A stretch of 64,000 nt of DNA from Populus alba (lineage: Eukaryota > Streptophyta > Magnoliopsida > Malpighiales > Salicaceae): contig NC_133288.1 of the NCBI RefSeq assembly GCF_005239225.2, positions 22,698,169 to 22,762,168 on the forward strand. Direction: 5' to 3'. The notes below the pieces were generated by a model that was not told the origin of the DNA, made no database searches, and saw nothing but the letters and a program-made list of their open reading frames with translations. Shown one piece after another: positions 24,441-38,800 of the stretch (positions within the stretch are counted from its first letter, which is position 1; each line of letters opens with the position of its first letter). A program made the position numbers and the translations under genes.

Positions 24441-27400
24441 ATGATGGAAGATGGTTTTTTATCACCAGGTATGATGCTGGGTGCAACGGTTGATTCAGCT
24501 ATGGACTTTGACTACATGGATGAATTGTTGTTAGAAGGTTGCTGGGTGGAAGCAACGGATGGATCTGAGTTTCTTAATCCTAGTCTGTCGAATTCTGCTG
24601 CCTTATTTGATCCTTCATTTATGTGGCCATCTCCAGAGATGAACAGTGGTAATCCATCGTCTAGTCTGTCCCAAAAGGGCAGTCAAGAAGTCAGCCGTAT
24701 ACCATTGTTGCCAGGGAATTCTCCTTTGAGTGATATCCAGTCCAGAAGTCCTGTTGGTGAGATTGCGGTTTCGGCATACAATGCAACCGAAGGTTCTGAA
24801 TTAGGAAAACGATGGTGGATAGGACCTGCTCCGAATCCAAGTCCTGGAACTACTGTGAAGAGGAGATTAATTAAGGCGGTGGAGTGCATTAAAGATTTAA
24901 CGAAAAATAAAGATGTTCTTATACAAATATGGGTCCCTGTTAATAGAGGAGGCAGACGTGTTCTTACAACTCATGATCAACCTTTTGCTCTTGATCCCAG
25001 CTGTGAGAGATTGGCAAGTTACAGAGACATATCAGTTAAATATCAGTTTTCTGCTGAGGAGGACTCCAAGGACTCGGTTGGCATGCCTGGTCGGGTTTTC
25101 TTGGGCAAGGTTCCTGAGTGGACTCCTGATGTTCGATTCTTTAGAAATGATGAATACCCTCGAGTGAATCATGCTCAGCAGTGTGATGTACGTGGAACTC
25201 TTGCCCTTCCTGTTTTCGAACAAGGTAGCCGGACTTGCATGGGAGTAATTGAGGTGGTGACCACTTCACAAAAGATCAAGTACCTTCCCGAGCTTGAAAG
25301 TGTATGCAAGGCTCTTGAGGTTTGTTTTTCATTCTCAAAATGCTTCTCTGCATATCAGTTTACAAGCTCAGTTTTGCAGCCCTGAAAAGCAATTCATTGA
25401 GGAGCATTAACAAACCAATGATTGATGAAAGTCCTCATATTTCAATTCATGGAACTATCTAAAATCTGGATGTCCAATCATTAGTATCTGGCCTCTGTAT
25501 GGCCTGCATCTATGCACATACAGGCACATATTTGATGCTCATTGAAAAATAAACATCTTTATTTTGGTCTTGACACTTTGTTTTCCTCTGCCAAAAAATG
25601 TGAAGTATTGCTCTTAAAGGGGAAATAACTCCTGTACTCTAGGGTTGCATTTGGTTAGTGTTTCAGAACAGAAAAGGAGATAGAAACATGTTTGGTTGAA
25701 GATACAAAAACAAAGACATAAATTAATTGTCTTTGAGACAGTTCTGGAGTGGATTTCTATATACGAGAGACATGCCCCTTTTACGTCAACTGTCTTTGTC
25801 TGTCTTTTCTATCATGTGATAGTAACCAAATGATACCTAGGAGTACCCACCACTCCATACTAAAGGAGTTGAGTCTTACTCTCCTAAGCCTCTCATCCTA
25901 GGTGCGATTTGAATTCTTTCAAATTCTAGTCATAGGGCGGGAAAGGATTACCAGTTAAGACATAGATACCAGGTCTCTGAGAAGAGTGCGTTTTGGAGCA
26001 TCACTTGCTAAGTGGTTTTGGCATTGAAACCTTGAAGTTGGAGCTTGGTTTAGACACTTAGAAATATCATAAGCACATTTCTATTTTGCTGTATATTTTA
26101 CATGGCAGTGCCTTGTTATCTTACATTTTCACCTTTTGGGGTTGCTTCATCTTCTTGTTCAACTTTGACTTAATTTTTTTATTCGTAGGCTTCCTTCTTG
26201 ACTATATTTCTATCCGAATTCCATTTTCAAATGTATTTATGGTCCAAACTCCAAACCAAGAGTATGCTTTTGATATTTGGTGATTGAGTTGTTTCCAATT
26301 TATAAACAACAATTGCTCACCGGTTCACTTCAGATAGAGCCTTTTGTTCAAACAATATGTAATGTCTAAATTCAGAAGTATGATGGCAATTCATTTAAAC
26401 TTGTTTTTTATAGCAATTTTTTTTTTTTTTTGCTTGCAGGCTGTTGATCTTAGGAGTTCTGAAGTTCCAAGCATACAGATTCTAAAGGTGAAACAAGAAA
26501 AGTAGCAGAAGAAAGTTGATACTCTTTTAAATTTCTTATGTTATTTTTTAGATCATGGTGGAACTTTTTTTCCTTTCACCAGGCCTGTGATATGTCTTAC
26601 CAAGCTGCATTACCTGAGATTCAAAAGGTTCTGAGAGCTGCCTGTGAGACACATAGATTGCCCTTAGCTCAAACTTGGGTCCCGTGTATACGACAAGGCA
26701 AGGGAGGATGCCGGCATTCAAATGAGAACTACTATCATTGTGTTTCTACTGTGGATGATGCTTGCTGTGTAGGTGATCCTGCTTTCCAGGGTTTTCTAGA
26801 GGCTTGCTCAGAGCATCACTTGCTAAAAGGTCAAGGAGTTGTTGGGGAAGCCTTTATGACTAACCAACCTTGCTTCTCAGGCGATGTAACTTTATATGGC
26901 AAGACTGAGTATCCTCTTTCTCACCATGCAAGGATTTTTGGACTGCGTGCTGCTGTTGCAATCCGCTTGCGAAGCATGTACACTGGTACAACAGATTTTG
27001 TCCTGGAGTTCTTCCTGCCCGTGGATTGCAGGGATCCCCAAGAGCAGAAGACAATGCTCACTTCACTGTCCATCATTATCAAGCGTGTTTGCCAGACTTT
27101 ACGGGTAGTAACAGTCAAAGAACTAGAGGAAGAAACTGATTTGCCAGTTAGTGAAGTCCTAGTACCTTCGGATGGTAGATCTAGTGGAGAAGAGATGTCA
27201 ACAGTTAAAGAGCCTTATTCAGAAAGGAATGCTAGAGATAATTCACCCTGGACTGCCAGTCTCCTGAAGGTCCAACAAAGTGGAAGTAACGCCTCTTTAT
27301 CTGAAAAAGAAAAAGAAAAGGTAATGTGTGAAAAATCCATTGAGTCCAGGCACAATCAAGAAGATTATAGCCTAAGTGGGAGTACTAAATATGGCGGAGA

Positions 27401-28745
27401 TTCTACTTCTGCGGAAGGTAGCTTTTCAAGTGTCTGCAAGACTAAACCAGGAGAAAAAAGGCGCACCAAAACAGAGAAAACAATCACCTTGCAAGTTCTT
27501 CGGCAATATTTTGCTGGCAGCTTAAAGGATGCTGCGAAGAGTATTGGTGGTAAGCTTTATTCCATTATAGTGTATTTTATTTTTTTATTATAATGAATGT
27601 TTGTTAGAATTCATATTTTGGGTGGCCAGTGTGCCACAACGTAATTAGCATGTGTCTACCCTTCATTTGCAGAGTTGTATGTATGACAATACTCAGGAAC
27701 AAGTTACCTCACGATAAAGTACTGATGCTCAACAGTTCTCACTACCCTGTAGGCTGTAGCTCATAAGTTCACTGCAGCTTCTGAATCTATTTTTATATGA
27801 CACGAACAAAGCTCTTCTTCAATTCTAATTGTCTTTGTTTTGGCCTCTTGTCTGCTTTCTCCACAAATTTCAGTTTGCCCCACTACATTGAAAAGAATAT
27901 GCAGGCAACATGGAATTAACCGCTGGCCTTCCCGAAAAATCAAGAAGGTTGGTCACTCCTTACAGAAACTCCAACGCGTTATTGACTCGGTCGAAGGTGC
28001 CCCTGGCTCTGTTCAGATTGGTTCCTTTTATGAAAATTTCCCCGAACTCGCCGCACCAAATTCATCAAGAAATAGCCCACTATCAACTTTAAATCCAAGC
28101 AGTCATCCGAAACCATCAGGCATGCAGCTTGAGGGAGGTACTTTCAGCTCCCATGTTGCCGAACCAAAATCACCGTCACCCTCATGTAGTCTTAGTTCCT
28201 GTTCTAGCCATAGCTATTCCAGTACAACACAGCAACATCCTTCTGCAATCACTGTTGCTGCTAGTGAAGACCCAAAGCTTGGAGAAAACTTAGGCAGTGG
28301 TGTTTTGAAGAAGATCAGAAGCAATGCAGAGCTCCATGCATCAATTCTAGAACGGAAGCTAATGCCGCGATCCCAGAGTCATACAACTCTTACAGAACTG
28401 GGGAACCGTCCGCCCTTACCTAAAGGTAGTAGCCGATTATCTCAAGAGATGGATGGTCACAGAGTGAAAGTCTCGTTTGGAAATGATAAAATCCGGCTCC
28501 GCATGCCAAACAATTGGGTATTTAAAGATTTATTGCAAGAGATCATAGGACGGTTTAATTTAGATGACATGCATAGATATGATCTGAAGTACTTGGATGA
28601 TGATTCTGAGTGGGTCTTGTTAGCATGCGATGATGATTTGGAGGAGTGTATTGATGTATGCGGTTCAGGTGATAACCAAACAATTAAACTCTTGATTGAA
28701 GTTTCTCCTCATCCTTGGGGGAGGTCTTTGTACAACAGTGGGTAG
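24441..28745 (+). CDS. NLP4: NIN-like protein (RWP-RK/PB1 transcription factor), NLP4/NLP5 clade
   Basis: Four coding exons: 24441-25319, 26440-26487, 26583-27549, 27874-28745, joining to 921 aa. The first ATG is 24441 ([10 protein letters not shown]); the next codon is also ATG. The N-terminal half carries the conserved GAF-like nitrate-response region (RRWWIGP-type start [36 protein letters not shown]). An RWP-RK DNA-binding domain spans about residues 600-655 ([18 protein letters not shown], then [16 protein letters not shown]). A PB1 domain lies near the C-terminus (about 825-905; [28 protein letters not shown]). NLPs bind nitrate-responsive elements and activate nitrate assimilation genes. 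The start [15 protein letters not shown] is closest to Arabidopsis NLP4/NLP5 as I remember them. The exact orthologue is not resolved. Confidence 0.95.
25320..26439 (+). other. NLP intron 1
   Basis: A 1.1-kb intron with donor GAG/GTTTGT and acceptor TGCTTGCAG. It hosts the MITE at 25642-25838. The segment 25845-26000 is unusually structured for an intron and may be another repeat fragment, but I could not identify it. Confidence 0.8.
25642..25838. mobile_element. MITE in NLP intron 1
   Basis: The ends are imperfect inverted repeats: left GGTTGCATTTGGTTAGTG, right complement GGTATCATTTGGTTACTA. The element is about 197 bp, non-coding, and has short internal inverted stretches (AAAGACA and TGTCTTTG). 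CTAG-like bases lie on both sides and may be a short target-site duplication. Confidence 0.6.
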
Positions 28746-29879
28746 TCTTGATCTCTCCAATCCTCCATTGAATTCAGCATTGGAGTTCGACGTTAAAGTC
28801 TTTCTGGTGGGCATGAAACTCGAGCATTATAGACAGTGAAGTTGCTGGAAACAATCAGAATGGTTCCACGAACAGGGAATACAAAGTTCACCGTCATGAT
28901 CTGTATAGAAGAGATGACATCAGGAAGCTTGTGCCCAGTTTTTTGCAAGGGTTGGGATTTTTGGAATCCTTTTAGAACATTAGCTGAACAAACTCATGCA
29001 TCACTCGGTAGTCTGTGAAACAGAAGTTGATGAACTTGCTTATCTGTTATTCAGATAATTTTCTCTCTGTATATTTGATGGGGGAAGCAAGCAATAAACT
29101 TCTCCCTTGTTCATCCGCAGAAATGTACTCTTCCTCATCAGAACTAAAATCTCCAGATTATATTTTTTAAAATATTCCTTCTGTTCTTGTCAGGGTTTGA
29201 TGACAGTCACTTGGTGATTATGGAGTCTTTTGCTAGATTAATCAGCTGTATCATTAATTAATGATGCATTTAATGAGAAAATGAGAGCTTGAAATCCGTA
29301 GTGTTATTTTTGCAAAAATATTTCTCAATTGGAAACATTGCAAAATGGTTTTATTTTTTATAATCTTTTATTTAGTACCTCTGATTACATTCTAGAAATT
29401 CCTTTTTGGTTTTTGATATATCTCAAGTCAGTATATATACACTGAACTAGACACCTACACTATGAATAAAACTCATAAAACAGGGCTTATAATTCGTCGT
29501 ATTATTTAAGTCCAACTCAACCCCAACTAGCCGAGGTTAAATAATGATTATGAAAAAATTATAGGAATTCACTAATAGAAAGAAAGGCAAAGATCAAAAG
29601 ATAACGAGACAGATCAAAGGAAATGAAGCACGATCGATTGGAATCAACAGCCAAGTGTGCATCAAAAGAAAATAGACAAATCTGTAACCTTGCAGCCCAA
29701 CCATTTTCTTCCTGGAATAAACACTCTGTACTTTACATATTTCAGGACCCATTTTGAGCGTTTTTGCTTCACTAACTATATATTAAACTTTAGTATCTCG
29801 AAGAAAAGCGAAGAGAAGAAGAAGAAAAGAGCATATTAGTTAACCTACAAAAAGAACTATGATACAGCATTACAGCTTC
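28746..29879. other. Convergent 3' ends of NLP and NPC1
   Basis: NLP (plus) and NPC1 (minus) are tail to tail. A probable NLP poly(A) signal AATAAA is at 29093-29098. 29500-29560 contains a short word (CCAACTAGCCGAGGTT) typical of dispersed repeats. No extra gene is recognised. Confidence 0.55.
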
Positions 29880-32800
29880 TCAGGGCCTCAAGGAAACTGA
29901 TAGCCGGTCTTCTTGCTTCTCGACAAGTTTACATCTTGAAGGTGGACCGAACATGCTCAGAACAACCTGCAAACAGTTGATCCAGGGGAAGATAGCGTTC
30001 TCTTATCTGTTCTATAAGAATGCGAGATGAAAATTTACAAACCCTTCCTAAGGCAAAATAGAAAACCTCAGCCTTCCCCGAAGTTTGGTTCCTAAAAGAT
30101 GAGACTACTTTTTATTGATTGATGTGTTTGTCCAACTTCGATCTAGGTATATGAACATGCTACATTTTTCTTGTCACTGAAATATACCCACCAACATCTA
30201 TTTTATGATTGATCCAGAAAAGAAGCTAGATGGTAACAATGAAGTGAAGAGGGATTTGGAAACTCAACAAGCTTACCGGTAAGAACACCAGCCCATGCAA
30301 GAAACCAAGAAGAACCAGTGCGAGGTACATTTGGAAGTAATAAACCTGCAGAACACGAGAGGGAGATGTCAAACAAACTGGGAAATATTGGCTCTTGTGA
30401 TGGGAATTTGAATGGAGGGACACTAACCACAAAAACTTCCGTCCTTGAGAAGCAAAGAACAATCACGCCAACTAGCTTTGTTAATGTGATGCCACTGCAA
30501 AATTACATGGCAGAGACCTTTTTTCAATAAGATGGTTGTGATTAATACAGAACTCCACGTTGAAATAAAAGTAGGTGATTTGAGCTAAGAATCGTGCTTG
30601 CAATGACCTATGCATTAATGGGGTGTGCAAAAGACATTATAATTTTTCCCTTTCTTGCCTTTTCTTTTTTAAAATTTACTTCTTTTATGGTGCATCTCTT
30701 GGAAAAAGGGAGACTGCATCAAACTTCTTTAAAATAACATGTGGGTGGCGCATGTTATGTGTTCTTCCCACAATATGATAAAATTATCATAAATCAAGCC
30801 GCCTTGATTGTTTTATTTTATTTTCTTCTGATGATCTTTGGGTGATTTTTTAGGAAAACACGTGACTTGAAAGTGGTATTTAATGATTAAGATGGACATA
30901 ATCTAACAGAAGGGGAAGTGCCAATCAAAAGACCCTATAATTTGGGGTTGAAATCAGAAAATAATAATTCAAGAGGTGTCAATCAAACCGGCCTATAGTT
31001 GCATTATCGCTAATTTGTAAGTATCAACAGAGTGAGCAGCACGGGGGTCTCAGCAATCTAGTTCATAATACGAGCCAGAGGGAAAGAGGAACCTGAAGAC
31101 AGAAGCTCCCATTGTACCCAAAGCATCCCTTACTCGCTGGTCTCTATCACCACAACTCACCTGTTTAAGAACATGAAAACAAAGAAAAGGTGTAACAGTG
31201 CATCAAGAAGAACCTTAGAGCCAAAAGCATGAAGTTTCCACATTCGGGAGGGAAACCAATTCCCTTGTTGCGTTATTAACTAACTACGAGAGAATTAAAT
31301 ATTCTGATGCGATATGTAATGGGCTCTAAATCACATGTTAACTACCAAGCCAAAATAACCAGATGCGGATTCCATCTATTTTTCTTTTAACTGAATGAAA
31401 TGAAAGAATGAATTTGAAGTTCCATTGAAGGAAAGTGGACAATATACAAATAAAATGGAGAAAGATGTGATGCTAACCGAGAAAGCATGTGTTATATGCA
31501 CGCAAAACTCAACACCAATGCCCACTGACATGACAAGGTTGACAACAGAGACTGCATTCAGTTGAATATTCAGAATTGCCATCACACCCTGTGGAGTTTC
31601 ATCTTGTAAGCAGAGAGATTATACTTGGGCAGAACAAGTTAATTATTGCAAATAAAATGAAAAATACACAGATAATGATAAAGGAAACAGAGTTACCATC
31701 AGATCCACGACTATCATTGCCAACACCAGCAAAATGATCGCAGAATTCCATAAACTACATTTTAAAGAAAGTTAGGAAACAAAATAATCACGAAGTCATT
31801 CTTCAATACAGCAGTTCATCTGGAAAGAAGAACCGAACACTGAAGCCAGTATTTTTTTGTCAATGAAAAGGTGAATATGGGTAAATAGAACACTGACCTG
31901 CAAGTGATGACCAAGCAAACAACAAATACAGCTCCTGGTACATCACCAAATAAAACCAGCCAGTTGAGGCTTTATAGAAGAGAAAATGACTAACAGTTAT
32001 ACTAAACCAAATAATTCATTTGGATTTGTTAAAAACCAAATAACAATAAAGGTTTAAGGTACAAATATGCATCAGTAAATGTTTTACTCAGACAGCCCAC
32101 ACACTGCATTTTTTGTTTCACATCTCCGGGCCATTATCATCAAACCACCGTGTGAAACATTTAATGATTAAAGATATAGGCACAGAAGTACAAAATCAAC
32201 AAAACAATCTCTTCAGTCTTGAAAGGCTTGAAATTCTTGAAATTTTGTTAAAATCAAGTATAGAAGAATAATAAACAAATGCCTAGCTCCTCAGCAAAAA
32301 AAAAAAAAGTAATTTGTGAAATAAAGAGAAGACAGGTTATCTTCAAGAATGCAAGAAAGTGAGGTAAGAACCCCAAGCATGCAATCCATGAACTCCTGAC
32401 AAAAAAGAACATTCCAGTTTAAGGATTTCTAAAGATTACTAACCAATAGCTATAGCAAGGTTGATCAATGCGGTCCTCCATATATCAAGGTATTGTTCAA
32501 AAAACATATAAAATACAGAGTATGGGAAGATCTCCATCTGCACCAGAAAACAAATATCATTTAAGAGACAGCCTTACTAGCATACAGCCAACTATGAGAC
32601 AAGTCTTCTGCAAAAAAAAAAAAAAGTGAATAAATTCATAAAAAAACAGTCCTTCAATGAGCACAGAGCTAGTATCATACAAAAGAAGCAACAAAAGTTG
32701 ACCCTCCTATCATAGGGGAAAAACAAGATTAAAAAATCTGACAAGGATAATTTATTTTAAAAAATATAGCATCGGTCAAACCATGTGGTATTCACTTTCT

Positions 32801-35800
32801 CTGATTTTTTACCTTCAAAGAATCAGAAACCCTTGAACTGAACTCTCGAGCAGCCCTCATTGAATTGACATAGTCAATCTAGAATGAGATGCAGAAAATG
32901 TTAAGGTCTTTACACAGGAACAAGAAACATATCACATTGAGAAAAATTTACCATTAGAAATCACTGCCTACCTGCTTGTTAAGAGGCGTGTGATATGTGC
33001 GGAAGGATGATGCTTGAATAACACCATTCTCGTAGCCTGATAAGGAAAGAGGGGGGGTGAGGAATTTATACCCATTCAAATAACAAGCAACCATATGGCA
33101 TGCAGACGAACTATTTTAATGCATGCATTTGTGTTTGCAACTTTCCCTAAATTTATTGAACTGGATTGAAAGAACAAATTTCCAACGCAGCAAACCTTGC
33201 AGATCTATACTGCTAGTGTAAGCACCATGGCCACCTTTGGCACAATCAGCAGAGGGCAAAGCATTGAGGAACAATGGGAGTTTCTCCTTGAATTGTGATG
33301 TAGATGGACGATCATTATTCAGATCGGAGTGACGGAAGCACTGAAAAATTCCAAGAGTTATTAGTAGTTGATCCTGCTATAAATGAGAAATGATAGATGC
33401 TACTGCCTTGATAATTGACAGTCAAGCACAAATCATTTCAAAGGTAAATGGGCAGAAAATTGTCTAATAAAATTTCAAGAAGAGCAGAAAGTGGATTACT
33501 GTAGTACAATCTTTGCACACCCCACCAAGACCACATGAGCCTGTATCAGATGAACAACAAGGAAACTGGGCGACACAGGAAAAAAGAATCAGCTTCAACA
33601 TTATTCAGTGGTATGTAATGAGAATAAATAATGACACCAATGAGAAGCAATAAGAAGAAGAGCAGAAAATGAAAAGGTACATTTTCATCACAAAATTCCC
33701 ATAATTACCATGGTCACACCACACAAACATCTGCAATAATTAGCAACATGGGCTTGCAATTGGCCTTGTATTGAACGCTGGTGGTTCCATTACCATTTGA
33801 TTTTAAGCCATTAAATATCAAAGATATTACACAGTGAAAGTAGATATTTGAGATTAAATTCATATCTTATGTCTTTCCACAACAAAATCCATAATAGAAT
33901 TTAATGACCATATGAACTGCATAGGAAGTGGCAGCCATGTGACTATCATAGTAGGCAAAAATATGCTCAAATTTTCATGCCAGAATTAAAGCCAGCTTTT
34001 GTGAAAGATTATAAAACAACCTGATCATCAGGGGGGCAATAACTCCCATTTGTGAACTTCCTACAGCATCCAAAAGCTTCTGGAGATATCCATACAAGAA
34101 AATCATCAAGCCATGAAGCAGCTGGCATAGCTATATAGGTAGATTCTGGTGTTAATGATGCTCTTGCAATCTACAGCAGCATGAAGACAAAAGATTCTTG
34201 TTAGAGGAAATACAACCATTCCAACAATTAATGCCCGTAAGGAGTAAATATCAGAGTGACGTTCATTAGATAAGAAAAGGAATAATGATTCACCTCATTT
34301 AAAAGAGATTTTGAACCGCATTGGCTGATGGAGCACAACTGATTTGTATGACTTGATTCTGAGCTGTGGGTGCAGTATCATCAGTTCAAAGATCAAAGCA
34401 AGGAAAGGGAAATTATGCAAAAAAGCAATGGAATTACCTATAATTGTAGTTCTTAACTACAAAATATAGCGGTGGGCCAATTCTGAGATACTCTGAAACA
34501 TTATTAAAATAACCCTGCATGAATAAAAATATCACATGTTTAACTCGCCAGACAACAATAGAACACCATATCAGATGTATGTAGCAAGTTATAAAGCAGT
34601 ATCAAGAAACTGAACCTGAAGATATGAGTCCTGAGGAAGAACAATTTGTTGTTCCAAACCAGGTTCAACTCGAGTGGTTAATGCCTACTTGGTCCATAAA
34701 TATGACTAGTTAAAGTAAGACACCTAAGAGGCACCTAAAGAAATAGGAATATGAGAGAGTAATCTTGAGCATCTCACTATGCAGGCCAATGTGAAAGCAG
34801 CAAAGATGGAAATGACTGCTATCTTAACTCCCCAAAGACTGAGTATGGGTGCATGGATCTCCTACAAGACAACAATGTCAATTTGATTAGTGAATAATGC
34901 TCAGCAGCAACTCCCATTCTTCAATAAGAAAATTGAGCACCTAAACTTAAACTAGCATCTGAAAAGATGTAACTTCTATGAACATTTCATAAAATCAAGT
35001 TGGTACCCTCATATAACGTGCCAGCAATCCAGGTCTTCTCCCACCAATTCCTAATCATTCACATTGCATTTTCAATCAGAAACCATTCGAGTTTACAATA
35101 AGGAATAAAACAACGCAGTTAATGAAACCATGTGGAAAATGAGGTAATGCATCAAATAAATATGACTCGTAAATAACCTCTCAACAAATACCTTTAGGAG
35201 TGTCTGCATATGATGATGAAATTTTCATACACGGAATGCAATCGACTCTCTTATCCTCCGCTCGCAAAAAATCAAAAACTATCAAAGCTACAAAAGCTGT
35301 AACTTGCAGAAGGAAGTCCAAAAGAACAGCGAGTGCTGCAAAAGAGGCATGATATAAAATGGTGTAATGATTTTGAAAAGAAAAGTGGAATAAAAATAAT
35401 AAATGTCTTAAAGAAAAAGGATTAAAATATCCAACCAGCAAACATAGAGAACACACGGCATGCCGGCATAGGAATGAAACTTCCAGCCGCAAATGCTAAA
35501 ACTTCAGATAGACTAGCAAGTGTGATGGATGGTCCAACTTCAACAAGAGCATTGCTTATTCGTCCTTCTAGTGGCAACTCCAATGGTTGCCGCTTAACAG
35601 CATGCACCAATATGCACATGTTATCCACCCCAACCTGATATGACAGAGAAGTTCAGTTAATTATAAGCTACAACACAGCTTTATCCAAAAAAGAAGACAA
35701 AATCAGCTTTGAAATTAAAAAAAAAGAAAAAAAAAGAGTAAGAATCCTAGATTAAAGAGAAGGTTATTCAATATAATATCTACCATTCAGAATAGAGATT

Positions 35801-38800
35801 ATTTTGAAATAAAAGATTATAATATTTAGATTTCACTACTACGAGTCTCCATATGAGTGTAATGGTCAGTCATTATGCAAGAAAGGTTATATGCGTGAAT
35901 GTTTGGAAATTCTCCAAAGAGTTATGCTAAACCTCACAACAAACTTTAAGCAAAAGAGACAAATTGATTTATACAATGAGTGACAAATCATGCCATTGCA
36001 TGTATGTGTGTCACTTTAGTGTAATCCTCTTCGAGTCATTTGTCTTTACTCTTCTAATAACCCTAAATGTTTTGTGCAAACTGCACCTCTTGTTGGCTTA
36101 AGTCAAATGCAGCAGCTGAGAAAGCAGGTGGGATGGCAACTAGTTCATGCTCTTTTATCTGTGAACCTTTTACTTAGCTAATAAAAAGAGATAGGTAATC
36201 AAGTTGCACTATAGCTAGTTAGAATTGAAGTAACCCATTAAAATCTCAGGCTCAATGATCAATGCAGGCAAAATGATACTACCACATGAAGTCTAAATGT
36301 AGAAGAAAGAAACTTACAGCTAATACAAGAAAAGGAATGACTTCCATGATGATTAATGTAGACTTTACTCCAATGGCACTAAAAAATCCTACGGATCCAA
36401 GAACAGAGAGCATGACAAGCATAACTCCAGATAGACCAAGCAGCACCTGGAAGTCAACCAATCATATAAACTGAATGAAGGGAAGGGAAAAGTTTAAGAA
36501 AATATGAATATTTAATACAGAAAACCTCACATTCACAGAAATACAATAAAATACTATGTGATATAATATGGTTCTACGCAGGGAGAGGGTAAAGTTCAAG
36601 CCATGTAAAAAAGAACATACCTTAGATGAAATGTAAAATGAAGATAAATGTGGTGTGTCACCCAGAGTAAGAGATATGTAGGCAAACATCACAAGATAGC
36701 TAATCTGAAATGGAAAAGGCATCAAAAGTTAGCTACATAAGTAGCATACAACAAATAATTTGTTGTTTGCAAGCCCTGGGCATTTATCATTGCACTAAAC
36801 AGTACCTTATTTAAAACCTAGAAATGGAAATGTTTTTTCTCTACCAAGAAAAGAGCTCACCAAAATAGTAATGACATCTGCGGTACTTTCCCTTTTTAAT
36901 TCCTCCTCGATGGAGCTTTCCGATGAAAAAGAAAGGGTGAGATTCTTCGACTGCACCATTGGCAATAATTCGTTCTGTCACATAAAACACATGAGATGAT
37001 TGAGATAAAATGAAGCAATGAAATGATGATACAGATATATGCTATTAAATGGTCTAACTATTCAGGACGATACTTTCCCTTTGCAGCAGATCCAATATTA
37101 ACAGAATGACACTTACAGTTTGGATCAGATGTCTAATATCATCTCACTTATTTCTGCTATCTGGAGCCCTTTTTTTTTTTTTTTACTGAATTGTATCATC
37201 TTTCACTCATTTCTGTTTGTGTTTTGGTTCATTACCATAATGAAATGAAAAGGATCAGATTTGTACTCTTAACAAAAGGATTCTGGCGCTAAGGAGGGTG
37301 GTCTATTACTCAAACAGATCAGATCCTTAGTGTTATCTTATTTCTCTCTCTTCTTGTTGTTTGTGTCATCAAATATTAATAACCATGAGACACAATTCGG
37401 TAAACATGTTTATAAAAAATGGAGATACATGTATGTTTCCAGGCACCATATACACAATCACTGGACTGAAACAAAGAACAAACCTTCACTAACTGAATAA
37501 AAGCCTTCTCCCAAGCAACAGCCTTATCAGTTTCGTTCCCTTCTTTATCAATCACATTGTTTACTGGATAAGTTACAATAAATGCAGATGCCTGTCCCAG
37601 AGAAGTAGACGGAGGATTATTATAGACTTCTGATCTAATTGTGTTTTCTATTTACAAGGAAAGGAAACAAATACCTCCGAGTAATTATTCCCTGAGAAAC
37701 CTCCCAAGGAAGTGCTTGGATCAAGGGGAGCTTTGAAAGCACTCCTACAAGTGTCTGCAGAGGTATAATGCTGAAATAACATGGTATCATCATAATAATC
37801 AGGCAGAGAATTATTGGAGCTGGGGGAAGGGCTGGAGAGGAAGACATGATTTTTGAGATAATTGTCTTCAAGCTTCCAAGAACATGGAACCTGAGACTAA
37901 AAAGATATACCTGGAGACAGTAATTCACATGCTCAACTCCTCCATAATTTTCAAGGTTTTGAGGATCCATTTGGAAGTACTGGGAGGGAAGGAGGGGGAG
38001 AGAGAAATATTAGTGAAGAATCAAAATCAAAATAAGTACCTCTAGGTTCATCTTTCGTTATTGGAAACACATGCAACTGTAACAGTGGCAAGCCTTTAAG
38101 GAACCACTATAGTCCTATTAATTTTGTTACCACTAACTAAGAATGGAACAAATTCGTTTTCACATATTTTTAAGCATTTCATTGCATACCAAAATAAAAG
38201 ATAATCAAACAGAAAAAGAAAAAAGAAAAAAGAAAAAAGGCAACCTGTAGTACACTTTGAGTGGCACAATCTTTGTCCAGTGGCTTCATGCAAATATCAG
38301 TCAGAGATACCATTGATCCAGAGTAATTTGCATGGATTCCATCAACCTGTCAAAGCTGAACACTATTAACCTAAGAAATTTCAGATCATCCTTCTCCACT
38401 AGGAACATGGAAAAATAATCTAATAAAACAGCAAATGTAAACTCAATTGATGTTCCTGGCGATGCATGCAACAATCTGTTACCCTAAAATTCAAGAAAGT
38501 GAGTGATACCAGTAAAAATGAATACCTTTTTTTGTACTTCAAAAAGTAATTTGATGTTGTCTTCTGTCACAATACTTGGCAATTTCTGTGCCCCGGCATC
38601 TGGAACAGTCGCTAGAATTAGCTGGAAAACATGTCACCAGTAGTTCTTTCCAGAATTAGAAGAGGAATAAAAATCTTGCAACTAACTAATCCAAATCAAG
38701 CAAACAAAATGGCACTCGGATAGATTTTTATCATAAAAAATCAAATATCACAAAGCAATCAGAATACTGCATGGTGGTCTCTGTGCCCGAGCATTAAGAA

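Noticed and set aside
25998..26835. A 16-base match (GAGCATCACTTGCTAA) shared by NLP intron 1 and exon 3
   Set aside because: One exact 16-mer pair is expected by chance at about this rate in 64 kb, and the flanks do not match.
26860..27118. Minus-strand open frames in NLP exon 3
   Set aside because: Antisense shadows of the NLP nitrate-response region.
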